Positions 11,685 to 22,597 of a DNA stretch of 64,000 nucleotides are shown here, piece after piece. Every line of letters begins with the position of its first letter. The stretch's first letter is position 1. The stretch lies in contig NC_065923.1 of NCBI RefSeq assembly GCF_024586455.1, positions 36,504,370-36,568,369 on the forward strand, written 5' to 3'. The stretch is from Bactrocera neohumeralis (lineage: Eukaryota > Arthropoda > Insecta > Diptera > Tephritidae). A program made the position numbers and the translations under genes. The notes beneath the pieces are model-generated. The model had not been told where the DNA came from. It worked only from the letters and a program-made list of their open reading frames with translations, and searched no databases.

Positions 11685-11975
11685 AATAATGAAGTCATTT
11701 ATCTTCTGTGGTTGAGCAAGGTAAGCAGAATGTGGCATGTTTTTAGATTGACCTTATTTGGTTTGTTTTGAGCTATTGTACGAGTTATCCATGGCACGAG
11801 GGGCTCAGCCAGTGGTCTTAGAGCATGTATTATTCACCACTAAATCCGCCGGTAGATAACACGTGCTGGATTGTGCCCTTATTATTAACGGTATTTAAAA
11901 GAACACCAACAGAACATTACAATTGTTGTTGGAATTTGAAATATACTTAAATTTGCCAATAAAAAAAACCGAGTA
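11685..11975 (+). repeat. LTR-like repeat, copy 2
   Basis: This is the partner of the repeat at 1318-1594, in the same orientation. It contains the exact 39-bp core at 11828-11866, a TATA-like word (tatttaaaag) near 11892 and AATAAA at 11958-11963. The distance between the two copies, about 10.3 kb, is too large and too full of unrelated elements for them to be the two LTRs of one provirus, so they are better read as two independent insertions. Confidence 0.45.
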
Positions 11976-13700
11976 ACGAAGGGATAATTCAGATAGCAAG
12001 CGAAGTACGAAGGCTAAGTATATGCTTAGATCGACTCTACATTTCCATAATTGCTTAGTTGGCAATTTGACCACAGACATATATTATATGAAAAATTGTT
12101 GATACCACGATGGGTTTTTTTTTAATATCAACAATGAGCATTTCGCAAAATCACTGTTAAGATACTACTTGACTGTTGCAAAATATTATCTTCGTCATAT
12201 GTATTTTTGGCATTGTACTCGCATATGTTTCGTTGCGGCCGGAATCAATCACTATTTACTTATGATTGTACACACACACATATGTGCATCGTGTTGTAAA
12301 AGATGAGGACTGCGAACATATAGCTATTTCATTATTTTCCCGCATAACGTCTGAAGTTAAAGTTAAAGTTCGTCAATGCGATGTTGCTGAGTTAATAACA
12401 GTCGAGAGTAATAAAAAATAGTCGCTCGAAAATGTTCGCGATTTAATTTATTTTTTATCCGAAATTAATCTTTTAAATGACTGTAAACAGCACAACCGGT
12501 GCCAGTAAGTTGAAACGTTAGGAGTATGTAGTATAACATCACAAATGTCAAACTTTACTATTTTGTTGTGAGTTGAAGATTGTAACACTAGGGTGTCCAA
12601 GCCCCAAAATATAAAGGCAACCTACGCAGGGAGCATACACCAAGTTTTTTTTATAAACATATGTACGTATATAAATAGTATATATAAACACATACAAAAC
12701 AGCAAAGTCACACACACTTTTCGTCCCCTGAAATACGTACTAATAACTTACTAAACTATTCGAAATTTATTTCTGTATTTTTGCACGATTCCCCACATCA
12801 TATTACATATAGTAAACATATAAGAACTCAGGTTCTGTTAACAGATATAACCAAATTATAAATAAGATCTTATTACTAAAATCTATTTAATTTTTTCCTT
12901 CACCTGTACCCTTGTAAGAGTGATGCTAAAAAATGTTACATCTTAGGAGGCGTAGTGCAACATCATTGTACCCAACGATTTTTCATGCCAACTATCACAA
13001 CCGAACCTGCGGAGAATATTTGACTGTATTGATACTATCAAATTGCAAACACATAGGTGACACCGAGCTTATTATACTTTTAACACAATATACCGTTGTG
13101 CAGACAGCATGCATACGAAAATGTTGCGTATACGCACGGCGCCTTTTGTAAAGTATATCCCAGAGCAGGGTTACTGCTTGTGTACAATTCGGTAAAATAT
13201 TTTTAACTCACTTAAAATTTATGTGTGTGTCTACCGTTTTGAACGATTTCAAATGCTTGTTCATGTGTCAGCTTTTCAAAGCTTTTCCAAAAACATATAC
13301 CTACTTGATTGTGCGTGCCTCAAAAATTTTAATAAAAGAAACATACATTTCTTTTTGGAATTAGATCATATGAAGCATGAGTTTTAATTCCAGAAGTAAG
13401 CAAAACATTTTGAGCACGTAGAAAAATATTTGAAATGAATGAAAAAAATATAAATAGGTATATTTTACAGCAATAATTTCCAAAAATTACGCTGGCAAAG
13501 TAAATTGGTATTGAGTTTTAAAACAGACGCGCAAATGTGAGTGAGGAGTCTGTGTAATGGTTTAGATATTTTACTTGTTGTCACTTCTATTTAAAGGAAC
13601 TGATTTTTAATCTCTGTTTCCCATCAAATAGTAATCTACTTTTGACGAGCAGACAGTAACGTGGTTCCAGTAGCTAACTATCAAATTATTGAACGAAACC
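11976..13700. other. AT-rich intergenic DNA, no gene seen
   Basis: Only short frames occur, none with a domain. Simple-sequence patches such as cacacacacata and atatataaacacata are present. Confidence 0.5.
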
Positions 13701-13844
13701 GCGCATGTTTGAAATAAATCGGATCACTGTAACACTTTTTATAAAACATTGAATAAAGACCAAAAAAGCGAAAGGGATATATTTGCCAACCTAATAAATT
13801 AGTGATGAAGTGTTACAGTGATCGGATTTAGTTCAAATATGCGC
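13701..13844. repeat. 144-bp inverted repeat, MITE-like
   Basis: The left arm starts gcgcatgtttgaaataaatc and continues ggatcactgtaacact. The right arm, read in reverse complement, starts gcgcatatttgaactaaatc and continues cgatcactgtaacact. Arms of about 36 bp with few mismatches enclose a spacer of roughly 70 bp. The layout suits a MITE or the deleted remnant of a DNA transposon. No unambiguous target-site duplication was found. Confidence 0.6.
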
Positions 13845-14211
13845 CATTACCTTTGATAATATGTTTCCATCTAGACGGCAACTTCATAATACCCCCTTCT
13901 CTCGGATTTGCTTTTAACAAAGGAAAATTTAAAAATAGCGCGAATTTTGATATAGTGAACTCCATGATGGAGTCTTGTGAAGAAGTTCACGCAAGTGAGG
14001 AAAGTTCTCTGATCGTCATTCACTTGGGAGTGGCCAGAAACGATTATTTTACACATGGCTCAAGCAGCTCACTACTTCCGATCTTTGACCAAGTATCCTC
14101 TGGGTAGCCTAAGAACATCCGTTTGAAGGCGAGGTAATTTGAGAAGGCGAAACATGCCCTACATAGAATTGTGCGCTGGGTTTGGGACCCGCCACGTAAA
14201 AATCAGTACCA

Positions 14212-16554
14212 ATGAAAAAGACAACACAGCCTCGGATGAGAGACCCCCCTTTTGATGACGACCATGGCAGACGAAATAAGGACTACGTTTTGAGGGCATG
14301 CACCTGGAATGTAAGGACCCTTAATTGGGAAGGTGCCGCTGCCCAGCTGGTTGATGTCCTCGCAAAAATAAAGGCTGACATCACCGCTGTCCAAGAAATG
14401 CGATGGACGGGACAAGGACAGAGACGAGTAGGTCCTTGTGACATTTACTACAGTGGCCATATAAAGGAGCGCAAGTTTGGTGTTGGATTCGTGGTGGGAG
14501 AGAGACTCCGTCGCCGAGTACTATCATTCACTCCGGTGAATGAACGTCTAGCCACAATCCGCATCAAAGCGAGGTTCTTCAACATATCGCTGATCTGCGC
14601 CCACGCCCCAACGGAAGAGAAGGACGATGTGACCAAAGATGCCTTCTATGAGTGCTTGAAGCGCGCTTATGAAGGCTGCCCCCGCCACGATGTCAAAATC
14701 GTGCTTGGCGACCTTAACGCCAGGGTGGGCAAAGAAGGTATATTTGGCACTACGGTCGGTAAATACAGCCTCCACGACGAAACATCCCCAAACGGGTTGA
14801 GGCTGATTGACTTCGCCGGGGCCCGAAATATGGTTATCTGTAGTACTAGATTCCAGCATAAGAAGATTCATCAAGCTACTTGGCTGTCTCCGGATCGAAA
14901 AACTACCAACCAGATCGATCATGTTGTGATAGACGGAAGATACGTCTCCAGTGTTTTAGATGTGCGTGCGCTCCGAGGTCCTAACATCGACTCGGACCAC
15001 TATCTTGTTGCAGCTAAGATTCGCACCTGCCTCTGTGCAGCAAAAAACGCGCGCCACCAAACACAAGGAAGGTTCGACGTCGAGAAGCTGCAATCACAAC
15101 AGACAGCCGAAAGATTTTCTACTCGGCTTGCACTCCTGCTCTCTGAGAGCACTCGTCAACAACCCGGTATAAGAGAACTGTGGGGCGGCATTTCAAACTC
15201 CTTACGTACAGCTGCATCCGAAACCCTTGGTTTTCGGAAAGTGCAAAAGAACAACTGGTACGACGAGGAGTGCCGCGCCGCAGCGGAGAGAAAACACGCT
15301 GCCTACCTCGCAACGTTACGATCGACCACAACACATGCGGGATGGGATAGATACCGAGAGTTGCAAAGGAAAGCGAGACGCATTTGCAGACTGAAAAAGA
15401 AAGAGGCTGAAATGCGTGAGTATGAAGAGCTTGATAAGCTGGCCGACAGGGGTAATGCTCGAAAATTCTACAAAAAAATGCGGCGGCTTACAGAACGTTT
15501 CAAGACCGGAGCATACCTTAGTAGAACCCCCAAAGGTGATCTAGTGACCGATGCCCAGAGCATAGTTAAATTATGGAGGGAACACTTCTCCAGCCTGCTG
15601 AATGGCAGTGAACGCACGACACCAGGAGAAGGAGAACCCGATTCCCCAATCGATGACGATGGAGTAGACGTTGCATTGCCCGACCATGAAGAAGTTCGAA
15701 TAGCAATTAAACGCCTGAAGAACAACAAAGCGGCAGGGGCCGATGGATTGCCGGCCGAGCTATTCAAACACGGCGGCGAAGAACTAATAAGGAGCATGCA
15801 TCAGCTTCTTTGCAAAATATGGTCGGACGAAAGCATGCCCAACGATTGGAATTTAAGTGTGCTATGCCCAATCCATAAAAAAGGAGACCCCACAATCTGC
15901 GCCAACTACCGTGGGATTAGCCTCCTCAACATCGCATATAAGGTTACATCGAGCGTATTGTGTGATAGATTAAAGCCCACCGTCAACAAACTGATTGGAC
16001 CTTATCAATGTGGCTTCAGACCTGGAAAATCAACAACCGACCAGATATTCACCATGCGCCAAATCTTGGAAAAGACCTGTGAAAGGAGAATCGACACACA
16101 CCACCTCTTCGTCGATTTCAAAGCTGCTTTCGACAGCACGAAAAGGAGCTGCCTTTATGCCGCGATGTCTGAATTTGGTATCCCCGGAAAACTAATACGG
16201 CTGTGTAAACTGGCGTTGAGCAACACGAAAAGCTCCGTCAAGATCGGGAAGGACCTCTCCGAGCCGTTCGATACCAAACGAGGTTTCAGACAAGGCGACT
16301 CCCTATTGTGCGACTTCTTCAACCTGCTTCTGGAGAAAATAGTTCGAGCTGCAGAACTAAACAGAGAAGATACCGTCTTTTATAAGAGTGTACAGCTGCT
16401 GGCGTATGCTGACGATATTGATATCATCGGCCTCAACACCCGGACAAGGAAGCACAGAAAATGGGTCTGCAGTGAACGAGGGCAAAACGAAATATCTCCT
16501 GTCATCAAACAAACAATCGTCGCACTCGCGACTTGGCTCTCACGTCACTGTTGA
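14212..16554 (+). CDS. RTE-type endonuclease-reverse transcriptase, 3'-truncated frame
   Basis: The 780-codon frame encodes an apurinic-type endonuclease, a linker and a reverse transcriptase, which together nick the target and copy element RNA into it. Endonuclease motifs are TWNVRTL (about residue 30), QEMRW (60), GDLNARVG (165), NQIDHVV (240) and SDHYLV (260), with the usual Asn, Glu, Asp and His present. Reverse-transcriptase motifs are [15 protein letters not shown] (502), [10 protein letters not shown] (633), GFRQGDSL (690) and YADDIDII (731). Just after YADD, about 30 nt present in sister copies are missing, which shifts the frame and replaces the C-terminus before the stop. Catalytic domains therefore look intact, but the C-terminal region is lost from this frame. 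The start at 14212 is the first in-frame ATG after the leader. Confidence 0.85.
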   Translation: MKKTTQPRMRDPPFDDDHGRRNKDYVLRACTWNVRTLNWEGAAAQLVDVLAKIKADITAVQEMRWTGQGQRRVGPCDIYYSGHIKERKFGVGFVVGERLRRRVLSFTPVNERLATIRIKARFFNISLICAHAPTEEKDDVTKDAFYECLKRAYEGCPRHDVKIVLGDLNARVGKEGIFGTTVGKYSLHDETSPNGLRLIDFAGARNMVICSTRFQHKKIHQATWLSPDRKTTNQIDHVVIDGRYVSSVLDVRALRGPNIDSDHYLVAAKIRTCLCAAKNARHQTQGRFDVEKLQSQQTAERFSTRLALLLSESTRQQPGIRELWGGISNSLRTAASETLGFRKVQKNNWYDEECRAAAERKHAAYLATLRSTTTHAGWDRYRELQRKARRICRLKKKEAEMREYEELDKLADRGNARKFYKKMRRLTERFKTGAYLSRTPKGDLVTDAQSIVKLWREHFSSLLNGSERTTPGEGEPDSPIDDDGVDVALPDHEEVRIAIKRLKNNKAAGADGLPAELFKHGGEELIRSMHQLLCKIWSDESMPNDWNLSVLCPIHKKGDPTICANYRGISLLNIAYKVTSSVLCDRLKPTVNKLIGPYQCGFRPGKSTTDQIFTMRQILEKTCERRIDTHHLFVDFKAAFDSTKRSCLYAAMSEFGIPGKLIRLCKLALSNTKSSVKIGKDLSEPFDTKRGFRQGDSLLCDFFNLLLEKIVRAAELNREDTVFYKSVQLLAYADDIDIIGLNTRTRKHRKWVCSERGQNEISPVIKQTIVALATWLSRHC

Positions 16555-16556
16555 CA

Positions 16557-17091
16557 ACTGTCAATGTGTTTTACGTGGGATCCTGCTTATGAAAAGCTTA
16601 ACTCCACGATGCTCAAAAGCACAACGGATCAATACAATGCGTCGATCAGCGCCCTGAAAATTGGGTAAGGATTTTCAGTACCAATTGGCAGTGCGGTAAG
16701 GACACTCTAACCACCTTGGTAGGGCTCGAGGCCCATCTAAAACCTCTGCCGTACTTTGGGTCCGGCACCCGGTTGCAATGCGACTCCACATTCGACTGAC
16801 AAAGTCAGTTCTTCCCGCGATTTGGGTTTTAACCACAGCCACCACGAATCTCCACAAAGGGCCAAACCCAATGAGCAGACTGGAGCGAACTCCAGGGGCT
16901 ACTGCTCCCCGTGGTACCAGGTTAAAATCTTTGGTATGACCTTGTAGCCGAGGCTACGACCAGTTGAGCCTCCATACAGCCCTGGACTGGTGGCCAGGAT
17001 CTTAGTCGCCTCTTACGACAGGCATGCCGTACCGCGGGTATATTCGGTTTCCCCTCGAACCCGGAGGGGTCCCCCCGTACCCGCAGGGGGA
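16557..17091 (+). mobile_element. 535-bp insertion within the RTE element, unclassified
   Basis: The insertion is flanked by gtcactgttgaca at 16544-16556 and again at 17092-17104, a 13-bp target-site duplication. Removing it restores the joint seen in sister RTE copies at 7321-7360 and 62000-62040. It has no long frame and no poly(A) tail. Its end holds two consecutive hairpins (ccccctc/gaggggg type, 17051-17069 and 17071-17090). Variable-length duplications and a structured 3' end suggest a 5'-truncated non-LTR element or a SINE. I cannot name the family. Confidence 0.75.
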
Positions 17092-17094
17092 GTC

Positions 17095-17710
17095 ACTGTT
17101 GACAGTCATAACTTTGAAGTTGTAGATAATTTCGTCTATTTAGGAACCAGCATTAACACCACCAACAATGTCAGCATGGAAATCCAACGCGGGATTGCTC
17201 TTGCCAACAGGTGCTACTTCGGACTGAGTAGGCAATTGAAAAGTAAAGTCCTCTCTCGACGAACAAAAGCCAAACTCTATAAGTCGCTCATAATTCCCGT
17301 CCTGCTATATGGTGCAGAGGCTTGGGCGATGACAGCAACCGATGAGTCGACGTTACGAGTTTTCGAGAGAAAAATTCTGCGAAAGATTTATGGTCCTTTG
17401 CGCATTGGCCACGGCGAATATCGCATTCGATGGAACGATGAGCTTTACGAGATATACGACGACATTGACATAGTACAGCGAATTAAAAGGCAGCGACTAC
17501 GCTGGCTAGGTCATGTCCGAATGGACGAAACACTCCAGCTCTGAAAGTATTCGACGCAGTACCCGCCGGGGGAAGCAGAGGAAAAGGAAGACCTCCACTC
17601 CGTTGGAAGGACCAAGTGGAGAAGGACCTGGCTTCGCTTGAAATATCCAATTGGCGCCACGTAGCGGAAAGAAGAAACGACTGGCGCGCTGTTGTTAACT
17701 CGGCTATAAT
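17095..17710 (+). pseudogene. RTE C-terminal region, detached
   Basis: The frame resumes with HNFEVVDNFVYLGTSINTTN, then LLYGAEAWAMTATDE, FERKILRKIYGPLRIGHGEY, RQRLRWLGHV and RMDE. A one-base loss after RMDE shifts the frame, so the usual end (PAL+VFDAVPAGGSRG, GRPPLRWKDQVEKDL, NDWRAVVNSA) is read in another frame. This post-RT domain is shared by all RTE copies in the window. The nested insertion and the upstream frameshift separate it from the 780-codon frame. Confidence 0.8.
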
Positions 17711-17748
17711 CGCGTAAGCGGTGTCTACGCCAATTATGAAGAAGAAGA

Positions 17749-19147
17749 ACTCCATGTTTACACGCAATATCCAAAGTAATCATGCGTACCGTCTTTTTGT
17801 AGGTTATGTCAAGATGTATAGTATGAAATACGAGCTCTGTAGCGCTTTATACATAGCCGCGTAATTCAACAGACAACAAGGCGGAAGGGAGATATTTTTC
17901 AACCTAATATTAGGAATTTATACATTTCAGTAGCCATTGAAGTGAAAACTCAATATTTCCATTTCTAACGAATTATTATTCGTTAAAATTATCTAAACAA
18001 ATTTCGCCTATTCATTCCAGTTTGTAGTTTTATGTTCAATTGAAAATTATGGTAAAGCAGCAAGTTTTTCAAATATGCGGAACAAGTCATGTTTTCTGCT
18101 ATTTCATCGAGGAATCATTAACAGAGGAAATAGTAAAGCCATGAATATCAGGCTTGGATGCAACAATAAAAACATTTCGTTAGAGGAAGGGAGGCGTATT
18201 GTAACGAACGAACTAATTGAGCCTAAACTTTGTCTTAAAATGTTTTTCATTGCACATTTATCTTTAAATTGTACAACTTTAAAACTACAGTAGCACAAAC
18301 CAGGTTAATTGAAGCAAAAGGCGATCTCTGTTTTTGTGTGCCTCTGTTCGCTAGTGGAATATTCTTACGAAACATTACAATTAGACGATTTCGGAACTAG
18401 TGTCCTGCAGTTTATTACAATTGGTTCTAAAATCAATTCAGTTGCCGAGATATACTCAAAGCACACAATGTTTGAGTAGTAGTCACAACCATAGTATCGC
18501 TCAATTGTTTTAGTTTTATGCTGAAATGCACATCATATACGAAAGAAAGCTTCCGTTCCTTGAAAGTGGAATTGAGATAACTATTATATCAAAATCCTCA
18601 TAAATAAGCAACAATTCTTTACCGTATTGGAATAAAATTTTTGATAACGTAAGTGATATTCCATAGTCGATACAAAAATTTTATAAAATTGAAGGTGAAG
18701 TAAATGTTTCTATGGTCAAGCCTAACACTAATAAAATGTTCGGGTTAAAACTCAATTAAATTTCATAAAGAAATCTTTGATTCGGACATCAGTAGTTCTA
18801 AATATGCAATATAATACTCTCTCCGCTTCACGCAATGTCTTATTAATGGGGATACCCAATTGGACACACTGCAGCGCGCTGTGTGAGTAATCCACTTCGA
18901 TATACTTATGTACTTGATACAGTTAGTTCTCGGTTGCAAGGATATTTGCAGATTCGTAAGTATCCGACTATCACACAATTTCACTTATGAAAGCAATGAA
19001 AATACGAGCACCAACTACTTCATCGAAATTTATTTAAGCCAACGAAAATCATTATCACACACTTATCTACTTGCAGACATACTATGTATGTATTAAAGAA
19101 AACAACGAGAGACAAATAGAAGAAAACGGTAGAAAGCATTAAAGGCA
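17749..19147. other. AT-rich intergenic DNA, no gene seen
   Basis: Short frames only. A phrase near 17890-17920 (ggagatatttttcaacctaat) is vaguely like the spacer of the inverted repeat at 13701-13844, too weakly to call. Confidence 0.5.
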
Positions 19148-19149
19148 TA

Positions 19150-19508
19150 CGAGGTTCGATAATTAAGTAATGAGACTGATTTTATTGCCGCGCTTGTGGT
19201 AAACCGGTGGCATCACGACAACGCGCCGTGCCACACCGCCTTCAGCGTGTCCCAGTATTTGGCTTCCAAAGGGATCGCCGTGTTGCAACAGTCCCCTTAT
19301 TCGCCCGACATGTCACCCTGTGACTTTTTTTTGTTTCCTAAAACAAAATCGGTGGTCAGTCGAAGCGTTCCAGAAATGTTACGAAGCATGCAAAACGCTG
19401 TATATCTGCCCAAGGGGCCTACTTTGAAGGGGATGGCAGAGTTGTAGAATAGTTTTCAAATATACGGTTTTTATGGAATCAGTCTCATTACTTAATTGTC
19501 ATACCTCG
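19150..19508 (+). mobile_element. 359-bp mariner derivative with intact terminal repeats (DD34D)
   Basis: TA flanks both ends (19148-19149, 19509-19510). The terminal inverted repeats agree over about 35 bp: cgaggttcgataattaagta on the left and cgaggtatgacaattaagta in reverse complement on the right, each followed by atgagactgatt. Inside, only the C-terminal catalytic half remains: HHDNAPCHTAFSVSQYLASK, then SPYSPDMSPCDFFLFPK, with 34 residues between the two Asp residues. The HTH region, the first Asp and the true C-terminus are gone. This is a non-autonomous, MITE-sized deletion product. Confidence 0.8.
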
Positions 19509-19554
19509 TAAACACAAAGCACATATCCGAGCCATTATTCCATAAGTTCTTTCG

Positions 19555-19654
19555 NNNNNNNNNNNNNNNNNNNNNNNNNNNNNNNNNNNNNNNNNNNNNN
19601 NNNNNNNNNNNNNNNNNNNNNNNNNNNNNNNNNNNNNNNNNNNNNNNNNNNNNN
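19555..19654. other. assembly gap (100 N)
   Basis: Exactly 100 consecutive N, the conventional placeholder for a gap of unknown size. Nothing can be said about what is missing. Confidence 0.99.
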
Positions 19655-19829
19655 ATTCCTTCTGATTTTAATTGAACCATATATCATCTATCATTTTCGG
19701 TAAAAGTCAATTAAAGCTCTTGGGGTCCAAATACATTTGGTACCAAATATGATTAGAAAAACTCAAATCATAAAAATTGTTTTATATTTTCACACTGTAA
19801 TATAAAAATATCATAGGAATGTCACATTT

Positions 19830-20310
19830 CAATTTTGGCAGGTCTCGAGATATGTATTTTCACTTAAAAGTGATCGGGGACACGCCCATCGTTCGATTTT
19901 GATCCCGACTTCAAAAAAGCCAAATGTGAAGACCACCTCGCGAGTAAAATTTAAAGTCTCTGGCGTATTTATTTATTGATTTATTGCGCTTTTTATGGTT
20001 AATGGCGTGTTGTGGGCATGGCAGTGGTCCGATCACGCCCATCTACGAACTCGTAATTTTTTTGCCAGGGAATGTGTGTACGAAGTATCCTCAAAAAATG
20101 TTTTTTTCAGGATACTTATTATTTTTAATCAAGTTACAGCTTATACAGACGGACTAGCAGACAGACAATCACCTGGATTCCAACACTTCTCGTCATCCTG
20201 ATCATTTATATGTACATAACCTTATATTTATTTCGCTTAGTTTTCGGTGATGCGTACAACTGTTAGGTGAACAAAACTATTATACTCCGTCGCAGCATGT
20301 TGCAAGAGTA
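19830..20310 (+). repeat. dispersed AT-rich repeat with acagacggactagcagacaga motif
   Basis: The region contains cacgcccat, a tctctggcgtatttatttatt phrase that recurs near 37.1 kb, the pyrimidine-poor run cagacggactagcagacaga, and a tail ending gttaggtgaacaaaactatt then atactcc. The tail recurs in altered form near 34.85-34.91 kb. This is the style of high-copy fly intergenic repeat whose family I cannot name. The frame at 19995-20201 within it is not a gene. Confidence 0.45.
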
Positions 20311-21489
20311 AAAATATTATAGTCTTGAATCCCGTTTAGTAGAGAACTGAGAGTCCCCTCCTCACTCAATATTTTCGTCTTCTTATCAGTAAAAAAAATT
20401 ACAAATAAACTGCATTCAAAAATCTCAAAGGCGGCCAACACACGTTTTAAACTTTCCTTCAAGTTTCCATGAATTTTTTTGGTGGCCGCTAACTGATGTA
20501 AGTTAAATTAGGTTTTCGCCAAAAAAATATTTACAAGTGATGGTGCGAAAATGGAACAGCGTCAGAAAAAATATTTGATGTGAATAAATGTCACCACCAG
20601 AAAACTCAATTCAAATGCTTCTTCTTATGTCAAATGCGCCAACTCCAACTAACATTTCAGACAAGTTTACTATTTAATTTAAATTCTTTGGTTCAAGTGC
20701 TCATTGTTATGCCACAAAATGAGCGCTGTCATACTGTTCAAAAGTATCCTGGCATGCAGCTCAAGCTCTATCCTTTCTCTACAAATAAATGTACGCATAT
20801 ATACACTCTTACGCATTTACAATGGCAATATCACTGGAGCTCGATGTTGGGGAATACGCACACTAAATTCTCCGACACAATAAGGCAGCTTATGCAGAAG
20901 TATTGGAGCCACAGCCTTATGTTGAAGTACACTCGCCTCGGCTTATTCAAGTTATATTACTATTATTGCGGTGCCGGACTCAAAACGATTTGTTCTGGCG
21001 TGGTGTAAGGAATCTACCGACTCGTCATACAATATCTGCCATTTAGAGGCAACCCACCCACACACGAACACAAACTGCGGCGTCAAATCGAGTGCCATAA
21101 TGCCCAGAAGCAAGCTTAGCAGGAGGCGCTTAGATTTATCGTTGCCCTTGCATTCTTAGTTAACGGTATAAAAAATCCGCTTAATCTTGGGGGATAAAAG
21201 CCTTACTGCTTCACATTGTTGTAGTGTTTTTTATTAAAGCTAGCAAGTGTGCGCTGTAGCTGACTCATTTCATTCTCTTTACATCTATTTATATCGACAA
21301 AGGAAAATAAAAAAAAACTCGCAATCGGATTATCTTTTCATAGTTCCCTGTGCTATTGTTGTTGAGAATATTGTTGCTATGGTGGAGTATAAAATTTAAA
21401 TTAACCATAATTCATAGTAAAGATTTCTCCGGCCATGTCAATACTAGACAGCTAAATCTAAGCTTAAACAGATATACATGTATGAACCA
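20311..21489. other. intergenic DNA, no gene seen
   Basis: A 142-codon frame at 20580-21008 has no recognisable domain and no supporting features. No repeats were recognised. Confidence 0.45.
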
Positions 21490-21830
21490 AACCGTTAAAA
21501 ATAGAGTATAACAAGTAGGGAAAGGCTAATTTTAGCTGTTTCCAACCATTTTATACTCTCGCAACTAGCAAGAATCCAAGCCCGGGAAATTTCTTCAGGT
21601 GTTAGCAAAGCTTGAAATAGAACTTAAAATCATCGCCTTAATTTCATCCATTCTGTTTGATTTTTTATTAAGATTTCTTGCATATTGACCTTTTGATGCA
21701 TCTACGAGCTCGTTATCACTGTCTTGGCAAGGAACATGTGCACCAAGTTTCATTAAGATATATCAATTTTTAGTCAAGTTAACGCTTACATGGACAGACA
21801 GACATTCGACGAAAAAAAAAAAACAAAACG
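21490..21830 (+). repeat. dispersed AT-rich repeat
   Basis: It starts with gagtataacaagtagggaaa and ends with catggacagacagacattcg, preceded by a stretch typical of the same high-copy repeat group (caccaagtttcattaagata). Boundaries are approximate. Confidence 0.4.
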
Positions 21831-22373
21831 AAAAAGAAGAAGAAAAAAGCAAATTATGGTAATACTTGATTCTACCATCATAAAAATTGTTTATTTCTTG
21901 TAAAGTTTTTGCTCGCTGTAAAGCAACAGCAAAACAAAATGCAATGCGTTTAATATTTTTGCTCCCCTGCGGCTGTATATTTAATGTGTTTCAGTACAAG
22001 CCCATATTTCATTTACTAATTCATACTCGCGAGAATTTCAGAATGACCGACAAATAAACGCGGTTCTCCCCGGACAACATGAAAGCTATTTTTATTTTTA
22101 ATAAATTTAGATCCCACAGCAATTAAAAAATTTAGTGATTATCTTAAAACACTAGGGTTTTCAAGATGAAAAGAATGCATTTTGTCATCAAAAGCGTTAA
22201 ATTTCAAAACCAGTATTATATGGAAGGAGGCGATATTGAAATTGTTGGGAAGAGAGAACATGAATATCAGGATGGTTAAAAAAATAGGTTTTTAAAGATC
22301 AATAAAAAGTCTCTCTGAGTAAAAGCTCTTAATGGTAACTAGAAAGTCAGTTTTCAATTATTTGCTTTTATCA
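21831..22373. other. AT-rich intergenic DNA
   Basis: It begins with an A-rich patch next to the preceding repeat. No coding or repeat structure was recognised after that. Confidence 0.5.
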
Positions 22374-22597
22374 GATCTGGTCTTTCCAACGGAGTGGAGG
22401 TTTTGCTCTTCCTCTACTTCCCCCGGTGGGTACTGCGTCGAATACTTTCAGAGCCGGAGTGTTTTCGTCCATTCGGACAACATGATCTAGTCAGCGTAGC
22501 CGCTGTCTTTTAATTCGCTGAACTATGTCAATGTGATCGCATCCGATCCATCGAATGCGATATTCGCACCTGGCCAATGCGCAAAGAACCTCGAAAG
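22374..22597 (-). mobile_element. RTE-like fragment, C-terminal region
   Basis: The minus strand matches the C-terminal region of the RTE family (RIGxxEYRIRW, HVVRMDENTPALKVFDAVP), stopping inside the GRPPLRWKDQ segment. The 3' end and everything upstream are missing. Confidence 0.75.

Larger units (their letters stand above)
14105..17748 (+). mobile_element. near full-length RTE-like retrotransposon with nested insertion
   Basis: This is the most complete retroelement in the window. A 5' leader (from about 14105) precedes a long endonuclease-reverse transcriptase frame. The C-terminal region continues beyond a nested insertion (16557-17091), and the 3' end is a GAA-rich tail (tatgaagaagaagaa). 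Without the insertion it is about 3.1 kb, the usual size for RTE elements. The endonuclease resembles the domain known in mammals as craniofacial development protein 2, which derives from BovB/RTE. Eight further fragments of the same family occur in the window. Confidence 0.85.

Noticed and set aside
1318..11975. The two LTR-like repeats as the ends of one 10-kb provirus
   Set aside because: The interval is filled with unrelated mariner, Helitron and RTE sequence and has no gag or pol, and the repeats have diverged.
17885..17930. Second copy of the 13701-13844 inverted repeat
   Set aside because: Only a short spacer-like phrase matches and no arms are present.
20580..21008. 142-codon frame
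   Set aside because: No domain, irregular composition, no promoter or splice context.
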